In this document: piece by piece, positions 26,020 to 36,197 of the stretch | Layout: each line of letters starts with the position of its first letter | Position numbering within the stretch: position 1 is the first letter of the stretch | Assembly: GCA_963773765.1 (NCBI GenBank) | Contig: CAVZCC010000008.1 | Coordinates: 186,001 to 250,000, forward strand | DNA: 64,000 nt | DNA from: CAVZCC01 sp963773765 | Lineage (GTDB): Bacteria > Actinomycetota > Acidimicrobiia > Acidimicrobiales > Microtrichaceae | Direction: 5' to 3' | Position numbers and translations under genes: made by a program | The notes under the pieces: generated by a model | The model's database searches: none | What the model was told of the DNA's origin: nothing | Seen by the model: only the letters and a program-made list of their open reading frames with translations

Positions 26020-27216
26020 GTGACCGTCCGTTCCCGAAGCCTGCGCCCGCGCCCGAACCGGCGGGGCCCGTTCCTGGCCGCCGCCCTGGCCGCCGCCGCC
26101 CTGGTGGCCGCCGGCTGCGTCCCGGAGCCGGGCACGACGGCCTCCACCACGTCCACCACCGCGTCCACCACCGCGTCCACCACCCCTGGGCCGGTGACCG
26201 ACGTGGCGGTCGCCCAGACGGTGACCGGCTTCACCACGCCGTGGGAGATCGCCTTCACACCCGACGGCACCGCCCTGGTGACCGAACGGCCCGGTCGCAT
26301 CGCCGCCGTGGTGGGGGGCGTCCGCCAGGTGGTGGGCACCGTGCCCGGCGTCGTCGCCGCCGGCGAGGGCGGGCTGCTGGGCATGGCCGTGGACCCGGGC
26401 TTCGCCACCAACCGGCGCATCTACACCTGCTACGCCTCCGGCTCCGGCGGCACCGTGACCGACGTGCGCATCGTGCGGTTCCGGGTGGCCGAGGACCTGG
26501 GCTCGCTCACCGACCAGACCCTCATCCTGGATGGCATCCCGGCCGGCGCCGGCAACCGCCACCTGGGGTGCAGGCTCGCCGTCGGTCCCGACGGGATGCT
26601 GTGGGCCGGCACCGGTGACGCCGTCCTCGGCAGCGGGCCCCAGGACGTGGACAGCCGGGCGGGCAAGGTGCTGCGCATGACCCTGGACGGGGCGCCCGCC
26701 AACGGGAACCCGGGCGGGGCGTGGGACCCGTACGTGTACACCCGCGGGCACCGCAACGTGCAGGGCCTGGCCTTCCGGCCCTCCGACGGCGCCGCCTTCT
26801 CCGTGGAGCACGGCACGGGCTGCGACGACGAGGTCAACCTGCTCACCGCGGGGGCCAACTACGGCTGGAACCCCGGCGCCGGAGGCGGCTACGACGAGGG
26901 CGCCCCCATGACGTCGCCATCGATCGTGGGGGCCACCCCGGCGGTGTGGTCGAGCGGGTGCCCCACCATCGCCCCGTCCGGCGCCACGTTCCTGTCCGGG
27001 GCCCAGTGGGGGGCGTGGAACGACCAGATGGTCATGGCCGTCCTGAAGGGAAGCCGCCTGACCTTCGTCCGCATCAACGGCACCACCCTGCAGGGCACCG
27101 ACACCCGCCTGACCACCAAGGGTCGGCTGCGGGCGGCGAGGCTGAGCCCCGACGGGAGCCTGTGGGTGGCCCAGGACGCCAACCCGGGTTCGCTGTTCCG
27201 CCTCACCCCCACCTGA
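26020..27216 (+). CDS. PQQ-dependent glucose/sorbosone dehydrogenase-type lipoprotein
   Basis: The GTG-started 398-residue protein has a lipobox (LVAAGC) and Thr/Ser-rich linker, then a six-bladed propeller of the GSDH family. Typical features are the N-terminal TPWEIAFTPDGTALVTER, GEGGLLGMAVDPGF, YTRGHRNVQGLAF (with the PQQ-proximal Arg-Asn), EHGTGCDDEVNLL and LSPDGSLWVAQD near the end. The substrate cannot be inferred, and many homologues have no proven PQQ activity. GTG 26020 was chosen over longer frames, which run antisense to serA. Confidence 0.87.
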   Translation: MTVRSRSLRPRPNRRGPFLAAALAAAALVAAGCVPEPGTTASTTSTTASTTASTTPGPVTDVAVAQTVTGFTTPWEIAFTPDGTALVTERPGRIAAVVGGVRQVVGTVPGVVAAGEGGLLGMAVDPGFATNRRIYTCYASGSGGTVTDVRIVRFRVAEDLGSLTDQTLILDGIPAGAGNRHLGCRLAVGPDGMLWAGTGDAVLGSGPQDVDSRAGKVLRMTLDGAPANGNPGGAWDPYVYTRGHRNVQGLAFRPSDGAAFSVEHGTGCDDEVNLLTAGANYGWNPGAGGGYDEGAPMTSPSIVGATPAVWSSGCPTIAPSGATFLSGAQWGAWNDQMVMAVLKGSRLTFVRINGTTLQGTDTRLTTKGRLRAARLSPDGSLWVAQDANPGSLFRLTPT

Positions 27217-27403
27217 GCTCGCCGGCTGGGTGACATCGTGCACCGGCTGCGCCCGGCGCACGACGGCACCGACCCCTTCGTTCTCGGGCCGGATCGGCCG
27301 CTCTGAGCGGTCCCGGCAGCCCGACGTCGGAGATGGTCGCTTGCGGCGGGGTTGCGGGCGGGGGATGGGTGGGGGCGGAGCGGCCGTTGCGTACAGTGGA
27401 TCC

Positions 27404-29204
27404 GTGAGCGAGTCGCGGGCGGCAGGGGCGGAACCGGTCGACGTGGTCGTGGTGGGCGCCGGGGTCTCGGGCCTGGCGGCTGCCCGTTCGCTGCAGGCCC
27501 AGGGCCGCCAGGTCACCGTGGTGGACAAGGGCCGTTCCGTGGGTGGAAGGCTGGCCACCCGCCGCATCGGCGAGGCCCGCCTGGACCACGGCGCTCAGTT
27601 CTTCACCCAGCGCGGGCCGGAGATGGCCCTCCTGGTGGACGAGCTCCGGAGTGGCGGGGACCTCCACGAATGGTGCCGCGGCTTCGTCGAGCCCGACGGT
27701 CACGCCCGCTACACCATGCGCCAGGGGATGACCGGCCTGGCCAAGTTCCTGGCCGCAGGCCTGGACGACGTGCGGGTCGGGACCCACGTGCGCAGCGTGG
27801 AACGGCTCCCCCACGGCTGGCGGGCCCGCACCGACGACGGCACCGTCGACGGCGTCGGCCTCGTCCTCACCGCCCCCGTGCCGCAGGCCCTCGCCCTGGT
27901 CGACGCCGGGGGCGTGGACCTGGACCCGGGGATCCGGCCCGCCCTGGACGACCTCGCCTACGACGCCGCCCTGGCCCTGTTGGTGGTGCTCGACGACGCA
28001 CCCCAACTGCCGCCCAGCGGCGCCGTCCAACTCACCTCGGGCCCGTTCACGTTCGTGGCCGACAACCTGGCCAAGGGCCTGTCCCCGCTGCACGCCCTGA
28101 CCCTGCACTGCTCGGACCGCGTGGCCCGGCAGCGCTGGGACGACGACGACCAGGCCGTCATCGCCGACCTCCTCCGCGCCGCCGCTCCGTGGATCGGTCC
28201 GGCCCGGGTCACCGAGGCCCAGCTCAAGCGGTGGCGCTACGCCTCGCCCCGGAGCGTCTGGCCGGAACCGTGCTGCGTCGCGGTGGACGGCGAGGAGCCC
28301 CTGGTCCTGGCCGGCGACGCCTTCGACGGGCCCCGGGTGGAGGGCGCCTACCTGTCCGGACTGGCCGCCGCCACCGCCATGCTCCGGGCCCGCCCCGCCC
28401 ATCTGGGACGCGCCGCCTCGCCCGCCGTGAGCCCCGTCCCGCCCGCGGCCGGCGACGTGGTGGACGCGCTGGAGGCCCAGCAGCAGGAGCTCGAGTCCCT
28501 GCTGGCCGACCGATCCGACGCCGGCTGGCTGGCCCCGTCCCGCTGCCAGGGGTGGACCGTCAAGGACGTCGTCGTCCACCTGGCCCAGACCAACGAGATG
28601 GCGGTGGCCAGCGTGGCCGGGGACCTCCCCGCGACCCTGGAACGACTCACCCACGGCCTCGGGACCGCCGCCTCCGTGGACGAGGGCGCTGACCTGATGG
28701 TGCGGGCGGAGCAGGACAGCCCCGCCGCCGAGGTGCACCGGCGGTGGCGGGACGGCGCACGGGCCCAGGTGGCCGCGTTCCGGGCCTGCGACGCCCACGC
28801 CCGCCTGCTCTGGGTGGCCGGCGACCTGGCCGCCACCACGCTGGCCACCACCCGGTTGGCCGAGACCTGGATCCACACCTGTGACGTCGCGGCGGCCGAC
28901 GGCGCCGTGCCGGCGCCCACCGACCGGCTGTGGCACGTGGCCCGCCTGGCGTGGCGGACGCTCCCCCACGCCTTCGCGCTCGCACGACGAGCGGATGACC
29001 GGGCCGGTGGCGTTCCACCTGGAGGCACCGGACGGGTCGGCCTGGGACTTCGAACCCGACGGCATGGCCACCACCACCGTGTCGGGTCCGGCGGCGGAAC
29101 TGTGCGAGGTGGCGGCACGGCGGACTCCTGCGGACAGGACGTCGCTGGTGGGCTCCGGCCCCGACGCCGCGGCGGTGCTGGCGTTCGTTCGCACCTGGGC
29201 CTGA
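27404..29204 (+). CDS. Renalase-like FAD amine oxidase fused to a mycothiol-type DinB domain (frameshift near 28985)
   Basis: The N-terminal half (about residues 1-330) is an FAD/NAD(P)-binding oxidoreductase: VVVVGAGVSGLAAARSLQAQ is the dinucleotide fold, followed by VVDKGRSVGGRLATRR and LDHGAQFFTQR, typical of renalase-like enzymes, and it ends with LAGDAFDGPRVEGAYLSG. In the same frame, after a short Pro/Ala linker, comes a maleylpyruvate isomerase-type mycothiol-dependent DinB domain (SRCQGWTVKDVVVHLAQTN), plus a C-terminal part (GPVAFHLEAPDGSAWDFEPD) displaced by one base near 28985. GTG 27404 is the best start. The two domains are usually separate proteins. Confidence 0.75.
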
Positions 29205-29245
29205 GGCCACACCGATCGGCCCGGCCGCCGGCCCGCCGGGCCCGG

Positions 29246-31341
29246 TCAGGCCTCCAGGACCACCGGGGTGAGGTGGTCGTCCGGGGTGAAGCCCAGCACC
29301 TGGCCGTAGAACGACAGCTCCGCCTCCAGGGCGGCGACGATGGTGCCGGCCTTGCGGAACCCGTGGGCCTCCCCGGCGAAGAAGATCGACGCGTGGGGCA
29401 CGCCGCCCGCCGCCAGCGCGTCCAGCAGCACCCGGGCCTGCGACGGCGGCACCACGGGATCCTCCAGGCCCTGCAGCACCAGCACCGGCCGGCGGATCCT
29501 CTCCGCATGGTGCAGGGGGGAGCGCTCCCGGTAGCGGTCCGCGGCCCCGGGCAACGGGCCGATGAGCCCGTCCAGGTAGCGGGACTCGAACTTGTGGGTG
29601 TCCGCCACCATGGTGAACAGGTCCGTCACGCCGTAGAGGCTGCAGGCGGCGGCGAAGGCCTGGGGACGGCCGTCACGGTGGCAGAGCGCCTCCAGCGCGG
29701 TGAACCCGCCGGCCGACCCGCCCCGGATCACCGCCCGGTCCCCGTCCACCCGGCCCTGCCCGGCCAGCCACCGGGCAACCGCCACGCAGTCCTCCACGTC
29801 GACCACGCCCCAGGACTCCCGCAGCAGGTCCCGGTAGGCCCGGCCGAAGCCGGTGGAGCCGCGGTAGTTGACGTCCACGACGGCCATGCCCCGCGTGGTC
29901 CAGAACTGGACCGAGGTGGAGAACTCGGCCCGCGCCGCCGCAGTGGGACCACCGTGGATGCGCACCACCAGTGGCGGGAGCTCGCCCTCCGGGCCGGTGG
30001 CCCGTGAGCTCCGGGGCAGGTAGAGCAGCGCATGGGCCCGGGCCCCGCCCCCGGTGGGGAACGTGATCGCCTCGGGCGGGCTGACGTCCTCCGGCGGGAG
30101 CGGCGGCGGGGCGTCGCGCAGGTCCCGGGCCGTGCCGGCGTCCAGGTCCAGGAGCCAGACCGAGGTCGGCCGGTCCGGCGTGCCGCCCACCAGCGCCACG
30201 CTGGAGCCGCTGACGTGCAGGTGCTCCACGTAGGTGAACCCCGGACCCGGCACCGGGGACCGGTCACCGGTCCGCGGGTCCCACACCCACACCGACTCCA
30301 GGCCCCCGGCCGAGGACACCGCCACGACGCGGCCGTCGGCGGTGAAGCCGTAGCGGCTGCCACCGGAGATCCAGCGGGGCTCACCCACCTCCTCGGCCCG
30401 GTCCAGCACCGGATCGGTGCCGTCGCCCGTGCCCGCACCGGGCAGGCCGGGAACCGGCGCGACGTGCAGGTGCCACCAGTCGGAGCTGTCGTCGCACCAC
30501 CACAGGCGGCCGTCCGGGGCCCAGACCGGCAGGCACACCGACACGGCCCGGCCCAGTCCGGCCGCCGTGCCGCCCGCCATGCCCCCGGCCACGCGCCGGG
30601 CGTCCCGGACGACCGGGCCGTCGACCCCGGCCAGGTCCAGCGCGCCGGCCCACAGCTCTGCTGCGTCCCACGGCATGTCCGGGTGGTCCCAGCGCAGCCA
30701 GGCCAACGTCGCCCCGTCCGGCGACAGGGCCGGCCCGGCGCAGAAGTCGCCGTCCCGGACGAGGGACACGGGCGCTCCCCCGCGGACCGGCACGGCGCAG
30801 AGCTCGTTGACGGGCTCCTCGTCTCCGCCGTCCCGGGCGTCGTGGATCTCCCGTTCGCACACGATCCAGTCGCCGTCCGGGGTGACCACGCCGGCGGCGT
30901 GCCGGAGCGAGGACGGCCGGGGCGGGTCCGGGGTGACCTGGTGCACCGCGCCCACCCCGGGCCCGCCGGCGCGCCCGGGTCGCCGGCGGCCGGGTCGCCG
31001 GTGGTGCAGATGCACTGGCGGCCGGCCACCACCCAGAACACCCGTCCCGCCGCGTCCACCCACCAGGCGCCGCCGCCGTACTCGTTGACCGAGCTCCGGG
31101 CCGACACACCCGGCGGGTCCTCCACCGGGTGGGCCGATCCGCCGCCGGCGGGAACACCGGCCCGCCACAGCCCGGTCCGTCCGCCGTCGGCCGGGCGCTG
31201 CTCGGCCCACCGCACGACCACACCGCCGTCGTCCTGGCCGACGTGCACACCGCCGAAGCGCACGGCGCCGGCCGCCGCGCCCCGGACCGACAGCCGCGAC
31301 GGCCATGCCCCGTGGGGCAGGACGGGCCGCGGCGCGTTCAC
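29246..31341 (-). CDS. S9-family (prolyl oligopeptidase) peptidase, frameshift near 30960
   Basis: A roughly 700-residue serine peptidase: an N-terminal beta-propeller (SSVNEYGGGAWWVDAAG, AVSSAGGLESVWVWDPR) followed by an alpha/beta hydrolase domain with oxyanion region RIHGGPTAAAR, nucleophile RGGSAGGFTALEAL and the histidine in FFAGEAHGFRKAG; VLQGLEDPVVPPSQ supplies the likely Asp. The first 130 residues are in one frame, the rest in another, and a one-base indel near 30960 in GC-rich sequence explains this. GTG 31341 overlaps the aminotransferase stop by four bases (GTGA), so the two genes are coupled. No signal peptide is seen. Confidence 0.85.
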
Positions 31342-32546
31342 CCCGCGACCAGGCGCTGGATGCGGGTGATCCCCTCCTCCAGGTCCTGGTCACCGAGCGC
31401 GAAGGAGAACCGGGCGTACCCGGGCGAGTCGAACGCCTCACCGGGGACGAACGCCACCTTGGCCTGCTCCAGCACCAGGTCCGCCAGCTCCACCGTGGTG
31501 GAGGCGGTGCGACCCCCCAGGTCCTGGCCCAGGAGGCCACTGAGGTTGGGATAGGCGTAGAAGGCGCCCTGGGGCTCGATGCAGGTCACCCCCGGGATGT
31601 CGTTCAACATGCCGTGGATGACCCGGCGGCGGCGGTCGAAGGTGGCACGCATGAGCTCCACCGCGGACAGGTCGCCCGACACCGCGGCCAGGGCCGCCAT
31701 CTGGGAGACGTTGGCCACGTTGGAGCACAGGTGGCTCTGCAGGTTGGACACCGCCTTGGTGATGTCCGCCGGGGCGATCATCCAGCCGACCCGCCACCCG
31801 GTCATGGCGTAGGTCTTGGCCACGCCGTTGAGGATGACGCACAGGTCCGCCAGCTCCGGGACCAACGCGAGGATGGAATGGTGCTCGTGGCCGTCGTACA
31901 CGAGGTGCTCGTAGATCTCGTCCGTGAGCACGATGATGCCGTGCTCCAGCGCCCACAGGCCGATGGCCCGGATCTCCTCCGCCGGGTACACGCTCCCGGT
32001 GGGGTTGGACGGCGACACGAAGATGAGGGCCTTGGTGCGCGGCGTGCGGGCCGCCTCCAGCTGCTCCACCGTGACCCGGAAGTCGGTGTCCTCCGTGGTG
32101 GGCAGCACCACGGGCACGCCGCCGGCCAGGCGGATGGGCTCGGGGTAGGTGGTCCAGTAGGGGGCGGGCAGGAGGACCTCGTCGCCGTCGTCCACGACGG
32201 CCAGGATGGACTCGTACACGGCCTGCTTGCCCCCGTTGGTGATGACCACCTGCGACGGCTCGACGGGCACGCCGGAGTCCCGGAGGGTCTTGGCCGCGAC
32301 CGCCTCCCGCAGCTGGGGCAGGCCCGGGGCAGGGGTGTAGCGGTGGTTGCGGGGGTCCGAGCAGGCCGCCACGGCGGCCTCCACGATGTAGTCCGGGGTG
32401 GCGAAGTCCGGTTCTCCGGCGCCGAAGCCGATCACCGGCTCCCCCGCCGCCTTGAGCGCCTTGGCCTTGGCGTCCACGGCCAGCGTGGCGGAAGGGGCGA
32501 TGGCGGCGACTCGCCGGGAGATCCGGCTGCTGGAAGGGGTGGTCAT
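31338..32546 (-). CDS. Class I/II PLP-dependent aminotransferase (aspartate-type)
   Basis: The 402-residue intact protein has the fold-type I layout: GAGEPDFATPDYIVEAA, NGGKQAVYESILAVVDDGDE for cofactor binding, VSPSNPTGSVYP with the Asn contacting PLP, TDEIYEHLVYDG, and the Schiff-base lysine in NGVAKTYAMTGWRVGW. It most resembles the AspC subgroup (aspatC-type, one-gamma), which transaminates aspartate and sometimes prephenate; which substrate is not decidable here. ATG 32546 (MTTPSSSR) was chosen; it is divergent from serC with an 86-base gap. Confidence 0.88.
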   Translation of the reverse strand: MTTPSSSRISRRVAAIAPSATLAVDAKAKALKAAGEPVIGFGAGEPDFATPDYIVEAAVAACSDPRNHRYTPAPGLPQLREAVAAKTLRDSGVPVEPSQVVITNGGKQAVYESILAVVDDGDEVLLPAPYWTTYPEPIRLAGGVPVVLPTTEDTDFRVTVEQLEAARTPRTKALIFVSPSNPTGSVYPAEEIRAIGLWALEHGIIVLTDEIYEHLVYDGHEHHSILALVPELADLCVILNGVAKTYAMTGWRVGWMIAPADITKAVSNLQSHLCSNVANVSQMAALAAVSGDLSAVELMRATFDRRRRVIHGMLNDIPGVTCIEPQGAFYAYPNLSGLLGQDLGGRTASTTVELADLVLEQAKVAFVPGEAFDSPGYARFSFALGDQDLEEGITRIQRLVAG

Positions 32547-32632
32547 GGCCCCGACGCTACCCGCCGCCCCCGACACCACCAGAACGGATTCGGACTCGCA
32601 GGGCCCACCGCCCGCCGACCACACTGGTGCCC

Positions 32633-33760
32633 GTGACGACCCCCGACATCAGCCTCCCCGACGACCTCCTGCCCCACGACGGCCGCTTCGGCTGCGGACC
32701 GTCCAAGGTCCGCCCCGACGCGGTGGACATGCTGTCGGGGTCGGCCGGGCACTACCTCGGCACATCGCACCGCCAGGCCATGGTGCAGTTCAAGGTCAGC
32801 GAGCTGCGCAACGGCCTGGCCGAGCTGTTCTCGCTGCCCGACGGCTACGAGGTCCTGCTCGGCAACGGTGGCACCACGGCGTTCTGGGACGCGGCCACGT
32901 TCGGCCTCATCCAGGAGCGCAGCCAGCACCTGGCCTTCGGCGAGTTCTCCTCCAAGTTCGCGACCGCGGCGGCCGCGGCCCCGCACCTGGGCGAGCCCAC
33001 CGTCATCACCGCCGAGCCCGGCGACCACCCGGAGGCGGCGGCGGAGGCCGGCGTCGACGCCTACTGCCTGACCCACAACGAGACCTCCACCGGGGTGGCC
33101 ATGCCGCTGCAGCGCCCGGACGGCGCCGATGACGACGCGCTGGTCCTGGTGGACGCCACGTCGGCCGCGGCGGGGCTGCGGTTCGACCCGTCACAGGTGG
33201 ACGTGTACTACTTCGCCCCCCAGAAGTGCCTGGCCTCCGACGGCGGGCTGTGGATGGCGGCCTGCTCACCCCGGGCCATCGAGCGCATCGAGCGCATCGC
33301 GGCGGGCGACCGCTGGGTGCCGGCGTTCCTGGACCTGGGCATCGCGCTGGAGAACTCCCGCAAGGACCAGACCTACAACACCCCCGCCCTGGCCACGCTG
33401 TTCCTCGCCACCGAACAGGTCATGTGGATCCTGGAGAACGGTGGACTGGAGTTCTCCGCCGGGCGCTGCGACCGCTCCGCCGCCACCATCTACGACTGGG
33501 CCGACGACCATGTGCACGCCACGCCGTTCGTGGCCGACCCGGCCAAGCGGTCCCACGTGGTGGCCACCATCGACTTCGACGACGCGGTGGACGCGGCGGT
33601 GGTGGCGGCCGTGCTGCGCAGCAACGGCATCGTGGACACCGAGCCCTACCGGAAGCTGGGCCGCAACCAGTTGCGGGTGGCGCTGTTCCCGGCCATCGAG
33701 CCCGACGACGTGGCGGCCCTCACCCGCTGCATCGACCACGTGGTCGAGCGGCTGCTCTGA
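32633..33760 (+). CDS. serC: Phosphoserine aminotransferase
   Basis: SerC converts 3-phosphohydroxypyruvate to phosphoserine, following serA. The mycobacterial-type (375-residue) form is seen: FGCGPSKVRPDAVDML at the start, LGTSHRQAMVQ, LGNGGTTAFWDAA, the THNETSTGVAMP substrate loop, VDATSAAAGLRFDPSQVDVY and the PLP lysine in YYFAPQKCLASDGG. Either GTG 32627 or GTG 32633 may be the start; I prefer the latter (VTTPDISLPDD). It is divergent from the aminotransferase gene and intact. Confidence 0.93.
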   Translation: MTTPDISLPDDLLPHDGRFGCGPSKVRPDAVDMLSGSAGHYLGTSHRQAMVQFKVSELRNGLAELFSLPDGYEVLLGNGGTTAFWDAATFGLIQERSQHLAFGEFSSKFATAAAAAPHLGEPTVITAEPGDHPEAAAEAGVDAYCLTHNETSTGVAMPLQRPDGADDDALVLVDATSAAAGLRFDPSQVDVYYFAPQKCLASDGGLWMAACSPRAIERIERIAAGDRWVPAFLDLGIALENSRKDQTYNTPALATLFLATEQVMWILENGGLEFSAGRCDRSAATIYDWADDHVHATPFVADPAKRSHVVATIDFDDAVDAAVVAAVLRSNGIVDTEPYRKLGRNQLRVALFPAIEPDDVAALTRCIDHVVERLL

Positions 33761-33777
33761 CCGGCCGCCGGCCCATT

Positions 33778-34380
33778 TCAGGGCTGGTACATCTGCACCG
33801 CCGCGGTCACGGTGCCGCCCTCGACGGTCAGGTTGAACGGCGGGTCGGGCGCCGTGATCCCCTGCCAGTCGCCACCGATGGCCTCGGCCAGGCCGTCCAG
33901 CGTGACGGAGGTGGGGCCGCAGCAGGTGGCGGCGTAGATCACCGCGTAGGAGCCGGAGGGGTCGATGGGCACGGTCCGGAGCCGGGGGTTCCGGTTGCGG
34001 ACGTAGAACTGCTCGCCGTCGAGCACCTGGCCGGTGTCGTCCTGGTAGGCGTCGGCGGCCGCCGTGCCGGTGAGCAGCTCGGCCAGGTCCACCGTCACCG
34101 TGCCCGCCCCCAGGTCGATGGCCCGGAGGTAGCCGACCTGGTCGCCGTCCGGGAGGGCGTCGCCGGGCACGTCCTCGGGGATGCTGGTGGTGGACCCACC
34201 GGGCGCGGTGGTGGAGGTGGTCGACGTGGTCGGGCCGGTCGATGCCGGGACCACGGTCGAGGTGGTGATCGCCTCCGAGGTGGTCGGGGTGGCGTCGTCG
34301 TCGCCGCACGACGCGAGGGCTGATCCCCCGGCCAGGACGACGGCCACGGCGACGACGGCTCGGGCCCGTGCACGGTTCAT
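33778..34380 (-). CDS. Small lipoprotein with Thr/Ser-rich linker
   Basis: At 200 residues, it starts MNRARARAVVAVAVV with lipobox ALASC, then an acidic GDDD and a Thr/Ser/Pro-rich linker of about 40 residues. The globular part (about 75-200) contains TVTVDLAELLTGTAAADAYQ and RNRNPRLRTVPIDPS, which read like a beta-rich extracytoplasmic domain that I cannot name. ATG 34380. It converges on serC, with 17 bases between the stops, and is divergent from the GNAT gene. Confidence 0.75.
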   Translation of the reverse strand: MNRARARAVVAVAVVLAGGSALASCGDDDATPTTSEAITTSTVVPASTGPTTSTTSTTAPGGSTTSIPEDVPGDALPDGDQVGYLRAIDLGAGTVTVDLAELLTGTAAADAYQDDTGQVLDGEQFYVRNRNPRLRTVPIDPSGSYAVIYAATCCGPTSVTLDGLAEAIGGDWQGITAPDPPFNLTVEGGTVTAAVQMYQP

Positions 34381-34493
34381 CGGCCCAGCGTAGGGGCGGG
34401 TCGGCGGACGGCGGTCCGGGACCAACCGGACCGGGAGCAAGCGGACCGGGAGCGCCGGGGCCGGAACGCCGACTGCCGGGTACCGTCGCCGCC

Positions 34494-35051
34494 GTGACCG
34501 AACGATCCGTCCGACTCCGGCCGGCCACCCGCGGCGACCTCTGGTGGTTGTGGGCGGTCGGCCTGGACCCGGAGAAGGTGGGATCGCAGTACCACTGGGC
34601 CGAGGCGCCGCTGCAGCTGGGCATCGCTCCGGTCCGGGCCGTGGTCGCGCCGCGCCGGGCCGCGGCGGTGGTGGAGGTGGACGGGCGCCGGGCCGGCTAC
34701 ATCGGCCCCAACCCGCTGTCGGGCAACCTGGAGTACTTCGTCCAGCCCCGGGCCAGGGGCGGGGTCGGCACCCGGATCGTGGCCTCCTACCTGCGGGACC
34801 ACCGGGGCGACGACCGGGCCCGGAGGTTCTTCGTGTCCTCCCACAACGACCGTTCCCTGGCCACGCTGCAACGGGCCTTCGAGCAGCTGGGCTGGCAGGA
34901 GGGCGTGGAGGTCCGCACCGAGGCGGCACGCCACGGCCGCTACGTGTGGGTGCCGCCGGGGTCCAGGTCGACCTCCACCCAGGAGAGGTGGGTCGGTCGG
35001 GTCTGGGCGAAGGCCCACGGCCACCACCCCCGGTGCAGCGGCGAGGAGTAG
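34494..35051 (+). CDS. GNAT-family N-acetyltransferase
   Basis: From GTG 34494 the 185-residue protein has strands with VRLRPATRGDLWWLW at the start and the acetyl-CoA-binding motif A region YFVQPRARGGVGTRIVASYL, then SSHNDRSLATLQRAFEQLGW, which is typical GNAT motif B. The final 35 residues overlap the opposing gene's 3' end by 112 bases and look low in structure, so the real C-terminus may be earlier, with a lost stop, or this convergent overlap is genuine. The acceptor is unknown. Confidence 0.75.
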   Translation: MTERSVRLRPATRGDLWWLWAVGLDPEKVGSQYHWAEAPLQLGIAPVRAVVAPRRAAAVVEVDGRRAGYIGPNPLSGNLEYFVQPRARGGVGTRIVASYLRDHRGDDRARRFFVSSHNDRSLATLQRAFEQLGWQEGVEVRTEAARHGRYVWVPPGSRSTSTQERWVGRVWAKAHGHHPRCSGEE

Positions 35052-36085
35052 TTGGCCACCAGCCACCGGCCCCCGCCCAGCGGCACGCCGCCCGCGAACG
35101 CGGTGTCCCCCGCCGAGGGCAGGTCGGCCAGCCAGGTGAGGGTGCCGGCCTCGGGGTGGACCTCGTACAGCGCGGTCCGCTTGGGCGTGGCCGAGTACAA
35201 CGCCTGGTAGGCCCGGGTGCGGGCGACGTCCGAGCCGTGGCGCCACCCGAGGTCGAACCGCCCCCCGAACGCGACCTGCCGGCGGCACACCAGGAACGTG
35301 CGGTCGCCCTCGGTGAACAGGAACGGCGAGTCGAGCTTGCGGGGATCGGGTCGCACCGTCCACGCCGTGGGCGCTCCCGCCGGGGCCCAGCCGATGTCGC
35401 TCCCCCACCCACCGGCCGGTCCCTCCTTGCGGACGACCACGGCCAGGCTGCCGTCGGGCCGCTGCACGAAGTCGGCCTCCGCTCCCCCGTGGTGCACCTC
35501 GGCCCGGGCCGGGTCGGCCGGGGCCCAGGACATGCCGTCGTCCGACGCCCACAGCTCCACCGACAACGGCGTGGGGTGGGCGGTGAAGAGCGTGCCGGCA
35601 TGGCGGTACAGGCTCATGAGGAGCCGGTCGCCCACGGGCCGGACCCGCCACACCACGTGGTCCGGTCCCGACAGGCACTCCGGCCCCTCCCAACGACCCG
35701 CTGCGGTGCGCGCCGTGACCCAGATGCGGTCGGGCTCGAACCGCAGGGCCGCGGTCCCGGCGGTGAACCAGTACAGGAGGAGCCGGCCCTGCCAGGACAC
35801 CAGCCGGGGCTCGCGCACGTCCTGGCCCACGGCCACGGTCAGCTCGTGGACCCAGTCGCCGGGCCGGCCCCGGACGACGTGGATCATGGCCTCGGCCGAC
35901 GCGAAGTGGGTGGGCGCCGTCCGCCAGGCCAGGAACAGCTCCCCGTCGTGGCGGGCCAGGTCCAGGTTGTTGTTGGCGTCGCCCACCCACAGGCCGTCGG
36001 GCAGGCCGGGGCCGGGGACGAGCGGGTGGGCCTCGCCGATGGCGACCACGGGTCGCGGTCCGGGCAACTCCAGGGGCGCCACCAC
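34940..36085 (-). CDS. Sialidase-like/five-bladed-propeller-type hypothetical protein
   Basis: The 381-residue protein has repeated blade-like segments with Asp-rich and Trp-rich motifs (LWVGDANNNLDLARHDGELF, REPRLVSWQGRLLLYWF, LWASDDGMSWAPADPA, KLDSPFLFTEGDRTFLVCRR), resembling glycosyl hydrolase family 43/sialidase-like propellers. No signal peptide is visible, and I cannot assign catalytic residues. GTG 36085 is the start. Its 3' end overlaps the convergent GNAT gene by 112 bases. Its 5' end is divergent from the acyl-CoA synthetase. Confidence 0.75.
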   Translation of the reverse strand: MVAPLELPGPRPVVAIGEAHPLVPGPGLPDGLWVGDANNNLDLARHDGELFLAWRTAPTHFASAEAMIHVVRGRPGDWVHELTVAVGQDVREPRLVSWQGRLLLYWFTAGTAALRFEPDRIWVTARTAAGRWEGPECLSGPDHVVWRVRPVGDRLLMSLYRHAGTLFTAHPTPLSVELWASDDGMSWAPADPARAEVHHGGAEADFVQRPDGSLAVVVRKEGPAGGWGSDIGWAPAGAPTAWTVRPDPRKLDSPFLFTEGDRTFLVCRRQVAFGGRFDLGWRHGSDVARTRAYQALYSATPKRTALYEVHPEAGTLTWLADLPSAGDTAFAGGVPLGGGRWLVANYSSPLHRGWWPWAFAQTRPTHLSWVEVDLDPGGTHT

Positions 36086-36197
36086 GCCAGTCCAGCACAG
36101 GCCTGCGACCGGGGTGCAGGCACCGGGGCAGGCAGACAGACCCGTGGGAGGGGCGCGAGACTGCCGTCCTCACCGACGCACAGGGGGAATCTGCATC

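Noticed and set aside
25894..27567. N-terminal extension of SerA to over 1,000 residues
   Set aside because: SerA starts properly at ATG 25893; the extension is antisense to the dehydrogenase gene and has no known domain.
36086..36197. Promoter or operator between the propeller-like gene and acyl-CoA synthetase
   Set aside because: No convincing -10/-35 pair or palindrome was found in this 112-base divergent gap.
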